The position numbers were made by a program, and so were the translations under genes. Positions 1 to 10,744 of a stretch of DNA of 64,000 bases are shown here, in pieces. The notes under the pieces are model-generated. The model had not been told where the DNA came from, searched no databases, and was given only the letters and a program-made list of their open reading frames with translations. The stretch spans positions 158,100,001 to 158,164,000 of the forward strand of contig JBITNC010000001.1 in NCBI GenBank assembly GCA_050084985.1, given 5' to 3'. Each line of letters opens with the position of its first letter. Position 1 is the first letter of the stretch. This DNA comes from Nageia nagi (lineage: Eukaryota > Pinophyta).

Positions 1-954
1 ATATTATCAATGTGTTCTTAAATCCTATATTCACAAAGTAAACTTATGCATAATTAGGCAAATCAAAGAAAAATTTCTTGAGAAAATTTAGGGTATCATA
101 TAGTTTTGGATAGCTAGGGCATCTTAGGTATGTTTTTCTATGTTTCTATTTATTCTTCTATGTTTTTTAAGCAAAAATCTTAGTGTTTTAGTAAAAATCC
201 TAGGTTTTGTAAGTTAAAACCATAGGTTTTTTAGTAAACCCTAATTTTAAAAAAACAAAACTCTAAATTTTCAAGAAAAATCCTAGTTTTTTTGTTAAAA
301 TCATAGATTTTAAAGAATCTTAGGTTTTTTTTTCGAAAAACCCTACTTTTCTATAAGACCTAGGATTCTTTTAGGAAAAAGCCAATTTTTTTAACTTACA
401 AAAATGTAGAAAAATTCTAGAGAAATAGGCGATTTGTACTTACCTCTTAAGATATCTAGAAAATTTGAAGAAATTATGAGAAAATAGCTTTTCTTGCAAA
501 AATTGTAAAATTTTGTAAGAAAAATTTAAAAATTAGGTAAATTTTAACAAATCAAGTTCAAATATTCAAAAAATTAGGTTTAAAACACTTATGATAGCCT
601 AAAACCCTTCTCCTTTGAAAATACACCTCAAATTTGAAAAAAAAAAGCATTTAGAGTGAAAGTGATAGGCCTATTTTTTTCATAATGTTAGTTTGATTTG
701 GTGCACTTTGTGTCATTAATGGTGTCAATATCAATGTCAACCTTGTAATACATGCCTTCACACCTATTGTTTATGGCATTAAGGTGTGCATTAGGTATAG
801 CATTAGGAATTATAAATAACACAAAAATAAATTAATACCAATTTTTAATAATTAAAATATTATAAATATAAATATTAAAAAATTATAAATATTAAAAATT
901 ATTAAGATAGATATTTAAAAATTATAATTTTTTAAAAAAATACTACATAAATAA
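1..954. other. AT-rich intergenic DNA, no gene
   Basis: No coding potential or structural RNA is visible. The first 600 bases carry scattered short motifs such as CCTAGGTTTT and AAACCCTA on both strands, as in decayed retroelement leaders or very degenerate telomere-like DNA. From about 830 the sequence becomes extremely AT-rich and runs into the telomere-like array. Confidence 0.5.
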
Positions 955-1458
955 AATTGGGGATTAGGATTTAAGGGTTAGGGGTTTAGGTTAGGGTTAG
1001 GGTTAAATAAGGCATTTGGGTTAAGTGTGAAGGGTTTGGGTTAAGATAATGGGTTTAGGTTAGAGGTTTCAGTTAGAGCTTTGGGTTAGAGGATAGGGTT
1101 AGTGGTTAAGGTTCAAGGGTTACAATTTAGGATAAGGGGTCAAGGTTTAGGGTTAAGGTAAGTAATTAATAGTTAGGGTTTGTATTTGGGGTTAGGGTTA
1201 TGGTTATGATTATGATGGAGGGGTTAGGGTTAGAGTTAGGGTTAGTTGTAAGTGTTAAGGGATAGGGTTTAAGGGTTAAGGGGTTAGGGTTTTAAGTTTA
1301 AGTGAATGTTCATAACTTTCTTTATTTGCAAATGGTTAATAAAAGCAATATAAAAACTAGTTACCATCTCGAAACAACCATATAAAGTGAAGTATTTCAT
1401 GATTACAATTACCACTCTATCCCATGGTTTGGGTAATGGTTTAAAGGTTAAGGGTTAT
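955..1458 (+). repeat. Degenerate telomere-like array (GGGTTAG/GGGTTTAG), left part
   Basis: Dense irregular copies of GGGTTAG, GGGTTTAG and GGTTAAGG run from about 955 to 1300, with a last short run at 1441-1457. The plant telomere unit is TTTAGGG, so this is an interstitial telomere-like repeat with many variants, not a chromosome end. The array resumes in the same orientation at 15185, directly after a 13.7-kb LTR element, so it was split by that insertion. Confidence 0.8.
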
Positions 1459-2161
1459 TATAGATGCCTAAAAATATTTATTATTTATATAATAAATCAT
1501 TATTTTATAATTCTTTAAATACTAAAAGCAAAGTTACATATTTCAAGATAAATTTGATATTACAATTCAATGTTATTTGTTATATTAAATGCAATATCAT
1601 TTACCCTAGTTTATATTTTAAAGTATCTTTAATAACGCAAAGTTTATATTATTGCTATGAGTTGGATTTCACTCCTTTCCATGTCCTTGCAAGTTATAAA
1701 AGGAGAAGTTGTAGGTTGACATCCCTATTGGATCTCTATGATAGGTGGTTTTCCCATACATTATACTTTTGATGTCCCTAGATGCCACCTATTCAAGGAT
1801 ATATCATGCTCTAAGATTATATTACTTGTTATCTTTTGTGCATGACTTGATTCTATAGGTTTTGAAGTGTCTGCACTCTAGCACTTGCACACATCTCATG
1901 CTATGATTCCTTGTGATCCAAAGTTATAGACAGAAGAGGTAATGAATGTTAATATACATAATTCATTATCACCATCAAGCCCATGTCTGACATATGTATG
2001 ATTCAATCCAATCCTCTATATTCCATTACCATGCCTTGAGGATTTCCTTATCACAATTAGGTGCAAAATTTTAATTTATTTATAAATATATTTGAATAAG
2101 TTTGATCTTGTGTACCTATACTTTGTGTTTATATTCTTGTTTACACAATTTTAGGATAACA
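1459..2161 (+). repeat. 5' LTR of the composite gypsy element
   Basis: Aligns along its length with 14480-15173: shared blocks include TAGATGCCTAAAAAT at the start, the TATAAAAGG box, TAGGTGGTTTTCCCATACAT and a similar last 60 bases. The first dinucleotide is TA instead of TG. The copies are clearly diverged, so the insertion is old. Confidence 0.75.
1695..1703 (+). promoter_or_regulatory. TATA box of the 5' LTR
   Basis: TATAAAAGG is conserved at the same relative place in the 3' LTR (14724-14732), although the LTRs are otherwise diverged. This is the likely core promoter of the element. Confidence 0.55.
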
Positions 2162-2229
2162 TTTCTAGTGAACTAAATGTGATATTATATACATAGGTTA
2201 CCTACAATACCCTTATTTATAGATGCAAG

Positions 2230-3135
2230 AATCCATTTAGACTATTATTTCTTCCTTTACCTAATGTTTTTAGAGTATTTGCTTACCAAAATGATAAAAC
2301 TAGGGTTTGTTACACCTATGTCCTAAAGATATTTTTTGTTGAAGAACAACCTAGGAGTTTTATAGGGAAGGTTCATTTTGATGAAATTAGGCATAGTACT
2401 AGGATTAACCTTAATACAGCTCCTAATTTTTATGAATCTCATCCACATGATATAACAACAATCGATGAAGAAGAATCCAAATCCATCAATTCTAGTTATT
2501 GCATGAATATTATTGGCCATGATAATTTTGAAAGTGTAAATTAAGGTAGCTATGAGGGTACATATGCAAATGAATCTAAAATTTATGATTTAGATGTTAT
2601 TCCTACACATATAAGATCCATAACAAAATTAATGGCTCATACTAATATAATGGAATTTTTTTTACTAATCATAGTAAAGTTATTATGAATATTTTAATAA
2701 AACATGAGCTATTAGAGTCAAACCCTGGTACTTTACTTTTTTCAAATTATTTGTTTCAATACGAAAATGCAAGTTCATTAAAATTAAGGGTTTTTATTCT
2801 TAAAAAATAAAGCATCAACACCATGTTGGACTATTTGCACATTACTCATGTAGTAGAAATAAAACACCTAGATGTTCCAAAAATGGTGCCATTCAAAACT
2901 AATCCTATACATGACTATGAAGTTAAGATACCCCAAGTAGTGCCTGATGAAAATAAAATAGGTATTCTCAATAACTATATCTACCATGATAATAGTAAGT
3001 GTATTATGATTGAAAATGAAAAAATTGAAAATGTATGTGATCAAATTAATGATTTAATTAATAGGGCTTATGGAATGAAACCTAATTGGACTAAAGAGGA
3101 ACATGATATTAAAATTAATATTCTTACAGAGGCAC
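2230..3135 (+). pseudogene. N-terminal extension of gypsy gag (unknown domain), first part
   Basis: An unrecognised polypeptide, roughly 300 residues, lies between the 5' LTR and the nested copia. It is readable from about 2285 (acidic, with DEEESKS), crosses a T8 run at 2657-2664 where one frame hands over to the next, and continues from 2823 in the frame that ends at the insertion. After the nested element and one copy of GGCAC are skipped, the same frame continues at 8373 through a Pro/Ser/Thr-rich linker into the gag core. The parts therefore belong to one ancient ORF. Some plant Ty3/gypsy lineages (Ogre/Tat) have an extra ORF before gag; whether this is homologous is not decidable from the sequence. 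Interrupted by a few in-frame stops. Confidence 0.55.
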
Positions 3136-3580
3136 TATTTGAGATTTAAGTTTTGCATTTTCACTAGAATGAAATGCTAATGCATTTTATAGTAATGTGG
3201 AAATTTTGATGTGTTTCTTTAACCCTGCATGTTTCTAGAAATACCATCACATTTCCAAATACCTTCTGCATTTTGCTAGAGTTTCTTAGCAATTACAACA
3301 TTTATGATATTTCCTTTATTTTTTCTTAGTTACAAATTGTTTTAGGGTTTTTTACTTCATAGGATGATGGGATAATATCCTAAAACATGATTGTAACTCC
3401 CATTTAGCTATTTTGAGTTGGATTTAAAAGGATTTTTGTAACAATTCTTAGCATCCATTTTTTATCTTCCTTGTAACCTCCATTAGATCAGATCAATTAC
3501 TCATTGAGGTATTATATATTATACTTTGAATTTGCCTAATTAATTAGATTATTGGTATGCAATTATTTTAGATTATTTCA
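3136..3580 (+). repeat. 5' LTR of nested copia
   Basis: About 445 bp, aligned with 7900-8357. Shared blocks include ATCACATTTCCAAATACCTT, CCCATTTAGCTATTTTGAGT and TTGTAACCTCCAT. The start is TATTTGAG where the 3' LTR has TGTTGGAG, and it ends in TATTTCA before the primer site. Confidence 0.82.
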
Positions 3581-3583
3581 TAT

Positions 3584-3595
3584 TGGCATCAAAGC
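3584..3595 (+). other. Primer-binding site, nested copia
   Basis: TGGCATCAAAGC lies three bases after the 5' LTR. It resembles the initiator-Met tRNA complement usual in plant copia elements (TGGTATCAGAGC). Confidence 0.75.
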
Positions 3596-3713
3596 TAATT
3601 TATCTTAGTTGGTTTTGAAGAGATTGTGGGTAGCTTTGAAAAACTTAGCAAGTTTTCCAAAAAGTGATCCAAATAGGCATGTAGTGCTTGTTGAGCTTTT
3701 TGGAGTGAAAGAG

Positions 3714-4640
3714 ATGGATTTTGGAGTTAATTATATCCCCATAGAAAAATTCAATAGAGAGAATTACAAATATTGGGCATTGAATATGAAGCATATTCTC
3801 ATAGGAAAGAGAGTGTGGGACATTATTGAAGATGGCTATGTAGAACCAAATTAGGCCATAAATCCTCAATTTGATAGGCTTGCTAAGAAAGAGATACAAA
3901 ATAAGAATTCTTTTTCAATCTACCATCTCCAACTAGCCTTGGAAAAGAGGTTGTTCCCAAGTATTGCTAGTTCCAATACAGCCAAGGATGCATGGAAGGT
4001 CTTAAGAGATGGGTTCCAAGGGAATGATCAAATGAAGCAAGTGAGGCTTCGTAATTTGAAAATATAGTTTGAAAATTTAAATCAAAAAGAGGATGAGAAG
4101 GTTAGAGAGCATTGTATAAGAGTGAGGACTTGTGTCCAAATGATGGAGATACTTGGAGAGGGGGTAAAAAATCTAGTTATAGTGAAGAAAGTGTTGAGAA
4201 CACTTCTTCCAAAATCAAGCCAAATTGCTATCATGTTTGAAGAGACTAAATATTTGAGCACTATTACTTTTTATCAGCTTATTAATTCCTTTATCTCACA
4301 TTAAAAAAGGCTAGCTTTACTTTCAAATGTTGGGAGTGTGGAAGAGAAGGCCTTCACTTCTAAAGAAGGTGACACTAGTACTAGTGGTCAAGGGGGAGCT
4401 CAAGGTAGAGGAATAAGTAGATATTCTAGATGAAGAGGAAGAAGAAGAGGAAGGATAAGTGGATTCCAAGGTAGAGGAGGATTACAAGGAAGAGGTATAA
4501 GGGATTCTCTAAGAGGTGATAAGAGAGGAAAATAATGTTACTACTGTAATAACTATGGACAATATGAAAGAGAATGTAGATTTAAGGCTTATCAAAAAGG
4601 AGCCCAAAGTTCCAACTATGGTAAGGAGGATGGATCCTCT
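3714..4640 (+). pseudogene. Copia gag (nested element), broken
   Basis: Likely start ATG at 3714, giving MDFGVNYIPIEKF and then NRENYKYWALNMKHIL, the usual copia Gag opening. The helical UBN2-type core continues past in-frame stops at 3852 and about 4063. An Arg/Gly-rich stretch at 4395-4530 precedes a zinc knuckle at about 4535-4580 that reads CYYCNNYGQYERECR: the two first Cys and the last Cys of C-x2-C-x4-H-x4-C remain, but the His is replaced by Gln. Gag coats and packages the element RNA; this copy cannot make a full protein. Confidence 0.75.
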
Positions 4641-5180
4641 ACCTTGTTCTTATCTTATGCACATTTAGTTCAAAATATAGATGAGACATGGATCTTTGAC
4701 ATCAGTTTCTCCAACCACATGATCGATAAGGTAGATTTATTTTGTGCCATGGATGACTGCCACAAATCCAAGATCACACTTGGAGATGACAAGGCCATTA
4801 AAGTTGAAGGCATGGGATCTATGGAGATGTCTACAAATAAAGGTGGCAAAAGGATTAATGATGTGTATTACATTCCAAAGCTAAAACATAATTTTTTGAG
4901 TGTGGGGAATAATGGAAAATAACTACAAGCTTGTGTTTGAGGATAGAAACTATATGATTTTTTATAAGAACAAAGTAAATAAACATGTCACCACTATTAC
5001 CATGACAAGAATATTATTTCCTCTTATATTTGATGAGAAAATATCTAATTTTTCTAATGTTTCTATTGATGATAAGTGTTACCTTTGGCATTTGAGTTAT
5101 GGGCATCTTAACTTTGCAAGTTTGACAAGCTTGATTTCCAATGAGATGGTATATGGGCTTCCCAAGGTCTAAGAATATAA
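4641..5180 (+). pseudogene. Copia protease and gag-pre-integrase region, broken
   Basis: WIFDISFSNHM at about 4690 is the retropepsin motif of copia (normally WILDSGASNHM). The catalytic D-S/T-G triplet is now D-I-S, so the protease is dead. Downstream YYIPKLKHNFLSVG is the conserved end of the protease domain. A frame change near 4905 leads to the gag-pre-integrase block, where LWHLSYGHLNFASL keeps the paired His of the integrase HHCC zinc finger. Confidence 0.75.
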
Positions 5181-6330
5181 AGAAGTGTGTGTTAGTTGTG
5201 GTATGGGAAAACATTCAATATCAAGCTTCCCAAAAGGCCAAGCATGGAGAGCCTCCTACCCCTAAAATTGGTCTACATTGTTACATATATGGGCTAATAG
5301 AAACTCCAATTATTGGTAAACAAATTTATTTCCTTACTTTCATTGATGATTACTCAAGAAAATATTGGATATACTTTCTTAAAACTAACTATGAAGATTT
5401 TACATACTTTAAGGAGTTCAAAAATAATGTTAAAAAGCAAAGTGGTTGTTATTTGAAATGTTTAAGAATAGATAGTGGGGGAGTTTTGTACTATTGAATT
5501 TTTGCAATATTGTAAAGATTGTATAGTGAGAAGATAACTCATTATTTCCTACACTCCATAACAAAATGGTATGGTTGAATGTAAGAACAGAACATTGACT
5601 AATATGGAAAGAAGCATGCTCCAAAATAAAGGCCTAAAGGGCTAAGGAATATCTATTGGGCTGAAGATATTAGTGTAACTATGTATATTTTAAGTAGAAG
5701 TCCAACCTCTAGTTTAGATTGCATAACACCCTTTGAGGCATGGTATGATAAAAGGATAAATAAGAATGATTTTAGCATGTTTAGTTACTTAGGTTATGTG
5801 CATGTTCTAATGGAGCATAAAAAAAATTATATCCAAAGAGTGAGCCTTGTAGATTTATTGTTTATTATGAAATAAGCAAAGCATATAGATTGTACAATCC
5901 TAAAACTCATAAAGTTATTAATTCAAGAGATGTTATTTTTTATGAAGGGAGAGCATGGGGTTAGCAAAAATAACTTATTGAAGATGGATCCTTTGATGAA
6001 ATCTCTTATAATATGCAATCTAATATTCAACCTAGCCAACAAAATATGCAACCCAAAGCATCAAATAGTCCACAAAAGCCCACACAAGTGTAGCCCAAAT
6101 ATGTTCCAAGTGATAGTGATGCTTCTCCAAGAAAGAATGGTAAAGAAAGAGGTAATATAACACTTTCAAATCATCCTCCTTATCAAATGTTAAATCAAAA
6201 GTTTTCAAAGAGAGTAACTAGAGGATAAGAAAAAGAAGTAGATCAAGTAATTAAGAGGATTAAAAATATCCATTTGTATAGTGATGAGTTGGATGGCAAA
6301 CCCAAGGGTGAATTGGATAGTTTTGCATTG
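5181..6330 (+). pseudogene. Copia integrase (nested element), broken
   Basis: Begins with the Cys pair CVSCGMGK of the HHCC finger. A frame change near 5215 leads to FLTFIDDYSRKYWIYFLK (catalytic core, Asp present) and then to LRIDSGG, where the usual RTDNGGE block is altered and a frameshift follows. Further on, a block corresponding to QQNGMVECKNRTL (the catalytic Glu region) and PFEAWYDKR (C-terminal region) are readable in other frames. At least three frame breaks; no function. Confidence 0.75.
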
Positions 6331-6378
6331 TTGGATAGTGTTGATTTATAGCCTTCTTATTTTGAAAATGCATATGCT

Positions 6379-7870
6379 AATATTGTTTGGATGATGGATG
6401 TGGAAGAGGAGATACACTCTATTGAGAAAAATGATACATGGGAGCTAGTTGAGCTTCTAAAAGGGAAAAAGGTTATAGGATTTAAATGGGTCTATAAAAC
6501 CAAGTTTAATATTGATGGCACCATTAAGAGGTACAAGGATAGACTTGTGCCCAAATGTTCACTTAGATATATTACATAGAATATGAGGATACATTTTATC
6601 CTATTGCTAAACAAGAAACCATCATAATGGTTCTCTCTATTACGACTCACAAATGTTGGAAGATATACCACTTGGATGTCAAGAGTGCATTCTTGAATGG
6701 ATATCTTGATGAAGAGGTGTTTGTTGCTCAGTCCCAAAGGTTTTGAAAGGAAAGGTAAAGAGCATCATATTTACAAGTTGAAGAAGGCCTTGTATGACCT
6801 CAAGAAAGCCCCAAGGGCTTGGTACTCATGGATACATGGTATTTCCAAAATTTTGGATTCACAATAAGTAAAAGTGAACCAACTCTCTACTATAAATATG
6901 ATGGTACTTATATTTTGCTAATTTTTCTTTATGATGATAATCTTATTTACATGGGTAGAAATTTATAATGAATGATGCTTTCAAGAACTCCATGATGTAA
7001 TATTTTGAAATGAAGAATCTAATCTTATGTACTATTTTCTTGGTTTGGAGGTATATCAAGATGATAGTTAAATTTTTATTTCTCAAACCAAGTATGCTAA
7101 TGATTTGTTGCATAAGTTTGGCATGGATGATTGTACAGTTGTTTTCACTCCTATTGCTCATGGAAAATACTTAACTAAAGATTATGAGGTTATGGAAGTT
7201 GATGTACACGTGTATAGAAGTATACTTGGGACCTTGATGTTCCTAACAAATTCCAAACCTTATATTTCTCATGATATTTCACTTCTATATAACTACATGA
7301 GTAGTCCTTTAGAGATTCATTTAAAATTAGCTAAGAGAATTTTAAGATATATAAAAGACACACAAAAATTTCATCATCCATTACCTCAAAAACAAAGATG
7401 TAAAACTTGTTGGATATAGTGATAGTGATTATATTAACAATATTGATGATAGAAAATCTACTTATGGAAATTATTTTAGACTTGGTTCATGTCTTTTTAC
7501 ATGGTCTTTCAAAAAATAAATAACAATTTCTCTATCCTCCACTGAAGCTGAATACATTACCATCACTAGTGCCAATATGCAAGCCTTATGGATGCAAAAA
7601 ATTCTTGAGGATATTGGAGAGAAACAAATTGGTACTACAACCATATCCTATGATAACCAAAGTGCTATCCAAATGGTAAAGAATCATGTGCATTATTCTA
7701 AATCTAAGTATTTTGATATGAAATATCATTTCATCTATGATATGAAATACCATTTCATTCAGGACATGGTTGAGAAGAAAATTATTTATTTTTAAAGTGA
7801 GAACAATTTGGCTAACCTATTCACCAAGGTCATTTCTACATGTTAGTTTGTTAAGTTGAGAGACTACCTG
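6379..7870 (+). pseudogene. Copia reverse transcriptase and RNase H, broken
   Basis: The RVT_2 domain opens with MMDVEEEIHSIEKNDTWELV and GFKWVYKTKFNIDGTIKRYK, continues in shifted frames with LKKALYDLKKAPRAWY, and the YVDD box has become LYDDNLIYMG near 6930-6955. RNase H follows with SLSSTEAEYI (7531-7560), the carboxylate block YDNQSAIQM and the tail LANLFTK and FVKLRDYL that ends copia pol. Many stops and frameshifts. A 24-bp tandem duplication lies inside the RNase H end. Confidence 0.78.
7715..7762 (+). repeat. 24-bp tandem duplication in RNase H
   Basis: Two adjacent units, 7715-7738 and 7739-7762, each encode a DMKYHFI-type octapeptide. Normal copia RNase H has a single IKYHFIRD block here. 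The duplication preserves the frame. Confidence 0.8.
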
Positions 7871-7886
7871 GTCAGCCCTCTTACCT

Positions 7887-7899
7887 TTAAGGGAGAGTA
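7887..7899 (+). other. Polypurine tract, nested copia
   Basis: TTAAGGGAGAGTA lies immediately before the 3' LTR start TGTTGGAG, the expected plus-strand primer position. Confidence 0.75.
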
Positions 7900-8367
7900 T
7901 GTTGGAGATTTTAATTTTGCATTTTTGTTAGAATGAAATAATGACATGTTTCATAGTTTATGTAAATGCTATCACATTTTTGGAAATAATGTCATATTTC
8001 TAGAAATGTTGTAGCATTTTTGGAAATGCCATCACATTTCCAAATACCTTGCATGTTTTGTTATATTTTTTTGGTAGTTACAACATTTATGATGTTTCCT
8101 TCCATTTTTCTTAGTTGCATGTTATTTCAAGGTCTATTACTTTGTAGAGATGATGGGAGAATATCTTAGAACATGATTATAACTCCCATTTAGCTATTTT
8201 GAGTTAGATTTGAATGGATTTGTGTAACAATCTTTAGCATTCATTTTTTATCCTCCTTGTAACCTCCATGAGCTCAAATCAAATACTCATTAAGGTCCTA
8301 TTTATTGTACTTCAAATTTGCCTAATGAATCAAATTATTGCATGATCAATTATTTCATATTGTTTTA
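7900..8367 (+). repeat. 3' LTR of nested copia
   Basis: Starts TGTTGGAG after the purine tract and runs to TATTTCA at 8357, with ten more bases before the target-site copy GGCAC. Contains a small internal repeat of TTTTTGGAAAT-type motifs (7970-8045). Confidence 0.8.
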
Positions 8368-9520
8368 GGCACAAAATTTGGATACCTTTTAAAAACCCAT
8401 TGATGATCAACAATTAGATCTCATATTCAACTTGCTAGATAACATAGAGGAATAACAAACTAATAGAATTGATCCCTTCTTAAACTTAAAAGAAGCCATA
8501 TTAAGGAAAGAAGATCAAATATCAACTCCAAAACCAATACCTACACCTTCCCCTTAAAATATCATAACCCCTCCAAAATATCCACTGTTATCCCCTCATA
8601 CCAGTCAACTTATACCTCAATCCCCTACTTCCCAAATAGTAGTATCACCTCAAACACGACAACCCATTTTCTAATCCTCAGTTGCATAGTCTACTCCTAT
8701 GACTTCACCTAATTTTAACACTCAATTAAAATAAAGAATTGTAAAAATTGAGAAAGCATTTTATAATGGCAATGATGATGATTTATTACTTTATCTAAAA
8801 CATCCTTTAAGTGATTGAATTGCTTCTAAAGTCTCAACTGGTAAAAAGAGCATTAAGTTTACAAAATTAATGGTCTTTAAGATCCAAAAATAAAATTTGT
8901 TTTTAATTAGTTTTAAATATGATGCATTAAAGTGGTATTTTTCTCTTCCTAAAAAGCATTGACAAAGATGAAGATCTTTTTTTATAATTCATTAATAATT
9001 TCAAATACAATATTCAAGATAAAATTGAATTTAGGAATTTATGTAAAATTAAGAAAGTATAAGGATAATATTTGGTTGATTTTATGAAAATATGGAAAAA
9101 TGTTGCTAAGAAAGTCACTACTACTGAAAAAGATTTAAAATATACCTTTGTAGTTTCTATATTACCTATGTTTAAACTAGAGGTGCTTGATCATGATGAT
9201 ATCTCTTTGGGAAAGATGATTGAAAATTTTCTTAAAAAGGAGCCTTGTATCTTGTAAAACTATAAAGATATTCAAAAAGAAAGCAATATAAAGGTAACAA
9301 GTTATACATCTCAAACACAAGTGGTAGCAATAATAAGAAATGGTATAAAGTCATTTCAACCTAAAAGAAAGTTTATTAATTTAAATGAAAGTGTTGATAC
9401 CATCTTAAATGTTTTTTTATATAAGGATCTTATTGAACTTCCACCAATAGTTCAACATCATTTTCCAAATGGTGTTCCTAAAAATTATAGGTTTTTAATA
9501 TTATTTATCTAAAATTATAA
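8368..9520 (+). pseudogene. Ty3/gypsy gag core of the composite element
   Basis: Continues the reading frame that stops at the nested copia. First comes a linker rich in Pro, Ser, Thr and Gln (8530-8700), then the retrotrans_gag fold. IVKIEKAFYNGNDDDLLLYL opens it; FKYDALKWYFSLP (about 8912-8955) matches the family pattern of an L-x-A-x-x-W-Y-x-x-LP segment; VDFMKIWKNVAKKV (9076 on) matches the E-S-x-x-F-x-x-R-W helix. LIELPPI at 9430 is typical of the region just before the zinc knuckle, which is missing. Point-mutation stops occur, and one or more frame changes lie near 8960-9070. The protein would form the element's particle. Confidence 0.7.
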
Positions 9521-9595
9521 GTGTTCCACCAATAGTTCAACATCAAAATGGTAAGTTCTCCAAGTTGTTTTCAATATTATTTATCTAATAGATTC
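9439..9595 (+). repeat. Imperfect ~85-bp tandem duplication at the end of gag
   Basis: TTCCACCAATAGTTCAACAT occurs at 9439 and again at 9524, and both are followed by a related AATATTATTTATCT block. The duplication lies exactly where coding similarity stops and where pol should begin. Confidence 0.65.
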
Positions 9596-9726
9596 AGGAT
9601 AATACATCACAAATAGTATATTGTAAGATCTCAAAGATATTTTTTAAGAAATGAAAACACCCATTCTCAAAGAATGAGGAGTGATAATGCTATAAGAGAC
9701 TATCTACATGTCACCAGCATCATTAG

Positions 9727-10300
9727 CACATCATCCAAACTTATCCCAATCATTGTACATATATCAACAATTTGTAAGTGGGTTCTTAAGATTACCTAGG
9801 TACATTGTATCATTGGTTAAACTTAAAAATTGAAAAGCAACATGGATTACAGTGTATTTTTACTTTGTTATGTTAATGGGTTGTTATTCTTAAACTTGTC
9901 CATAGGTTTCTTTTTAATAATTTACAAAATTTTAAAGCATGGACATCATAGAACCATGCATAGGGAGTCCACATCATGCATTTACACACATCATCCAAAT
10001 CGATCCCAAACTTTGTACATACATCAACAAATTGTAAGTGGGTTTGTAATATTAACCAAGTACATCATATCATCACTTAAACTTAAACAATCAAAAAGCA
10101 ACATGGATTATAGTGTATTTTTACATTTTCTATTTTTGGTATTTTTATACATTTTTACATTTGCATGCATCCTTTGTCATGTTATTGGGTTGTTATTCTT
10201 CAAGACTTCAACTTGCCCATAAATTTCTTTTGATAATTTACAAAATTTTAAAGCATGGACATCATAGAACTATGCATAGGGCATCCACATCATGCATTTC
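9727..10300 (+). repeat. Two-copy direct repeat (260-315 bp)
   Basis: Copy one starts CACATCATCC at 9727, copy two at 9987. Both contain AAAGCAACATGGATTA, a GGGTTGTTATTCTT block and end in CCACATCATGCATTT. Copy two carries about 55 extra bases. Open frames here have no known similarity and are taken as chance. Confidence 0.75.
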
Positions 10301-10644
10301 TTAGGACATAAAATAAAATAGAAAATCAGTGTGTTTCCATGTTTGGTAATCAATTATTTTAAGCATTCATTATGGGGTTTTAAGTTTGTCTATTAGAAAA
10401 AACTTGGACATGTTATCACTAACAAGATTATTATCAAAATTTTGTTAATATTTTCATGATCTTTAATATGTATTTTGTTGTTAGATTTATTATTACATTG
10501 AAATTTTATGTTATTTATGTTACAATCATATTTATGATTTATGCTAATTGTTCCCGTTTAATAAATAAATAATAAAATTAATACATACACAAGTTAATTG
10601 AAATATACATATATAAAATTAAAACATTCATAATAAATTTTTGA

Positions 10645-10646
10645 AT

Positions 10647-10701
<55 letters not shown>

Positions 10702-10722
10702 TGTATGTATGTATGTATGTGT
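10645..10722. repeat. Compound microsatellite (AT)n then (ATGT)n
   Basis: About 12 TA units followed by about 13 ATGT units. It lies just beyond the 3' end of the antisense PMD gene. Confidence 0.95.
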
Positions 10723-10744
10723 AATCAACATAAGTCTAAACATG

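Larger units (their letters stand above)
3136..8367 (+). mobile_element. Nested Ty1/copia retrotransposon relic
   Basis: A complete copia layout in order: LTR, iMet primer site, gag, protease, integrase, reverse transcriptase, RNase H, purine tract, LTR. The pol domain order (integrase before RT) is diagnostic of Ty1/copia. GGCAC (or AGGCAC) flanks it at 3131-3135 and 8368-8372, and the host gag frame reads through when the element and one copy are removed. Gag and pol are broken by several stops and frameshifts and the LTRs differ at many sites, so it is old and immobile. The 3' boundary lies about ten bases beyond the obvious LTR end at 8357, so it may be off by that much. Confidence 0.85.

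Noticed and set aside
1464-1772. A 102-codon plus-strand frame
   Set aside because: Lies inside the gypsy LTR and is not conserved as a frame in the partner LTR at 14480-15173.
10671-10722. (ATGT)n run as a regulatory or CRISPR-like repeat
   Set aside because: Simple microsatellite without spacers; the sequence is eukaryotic.
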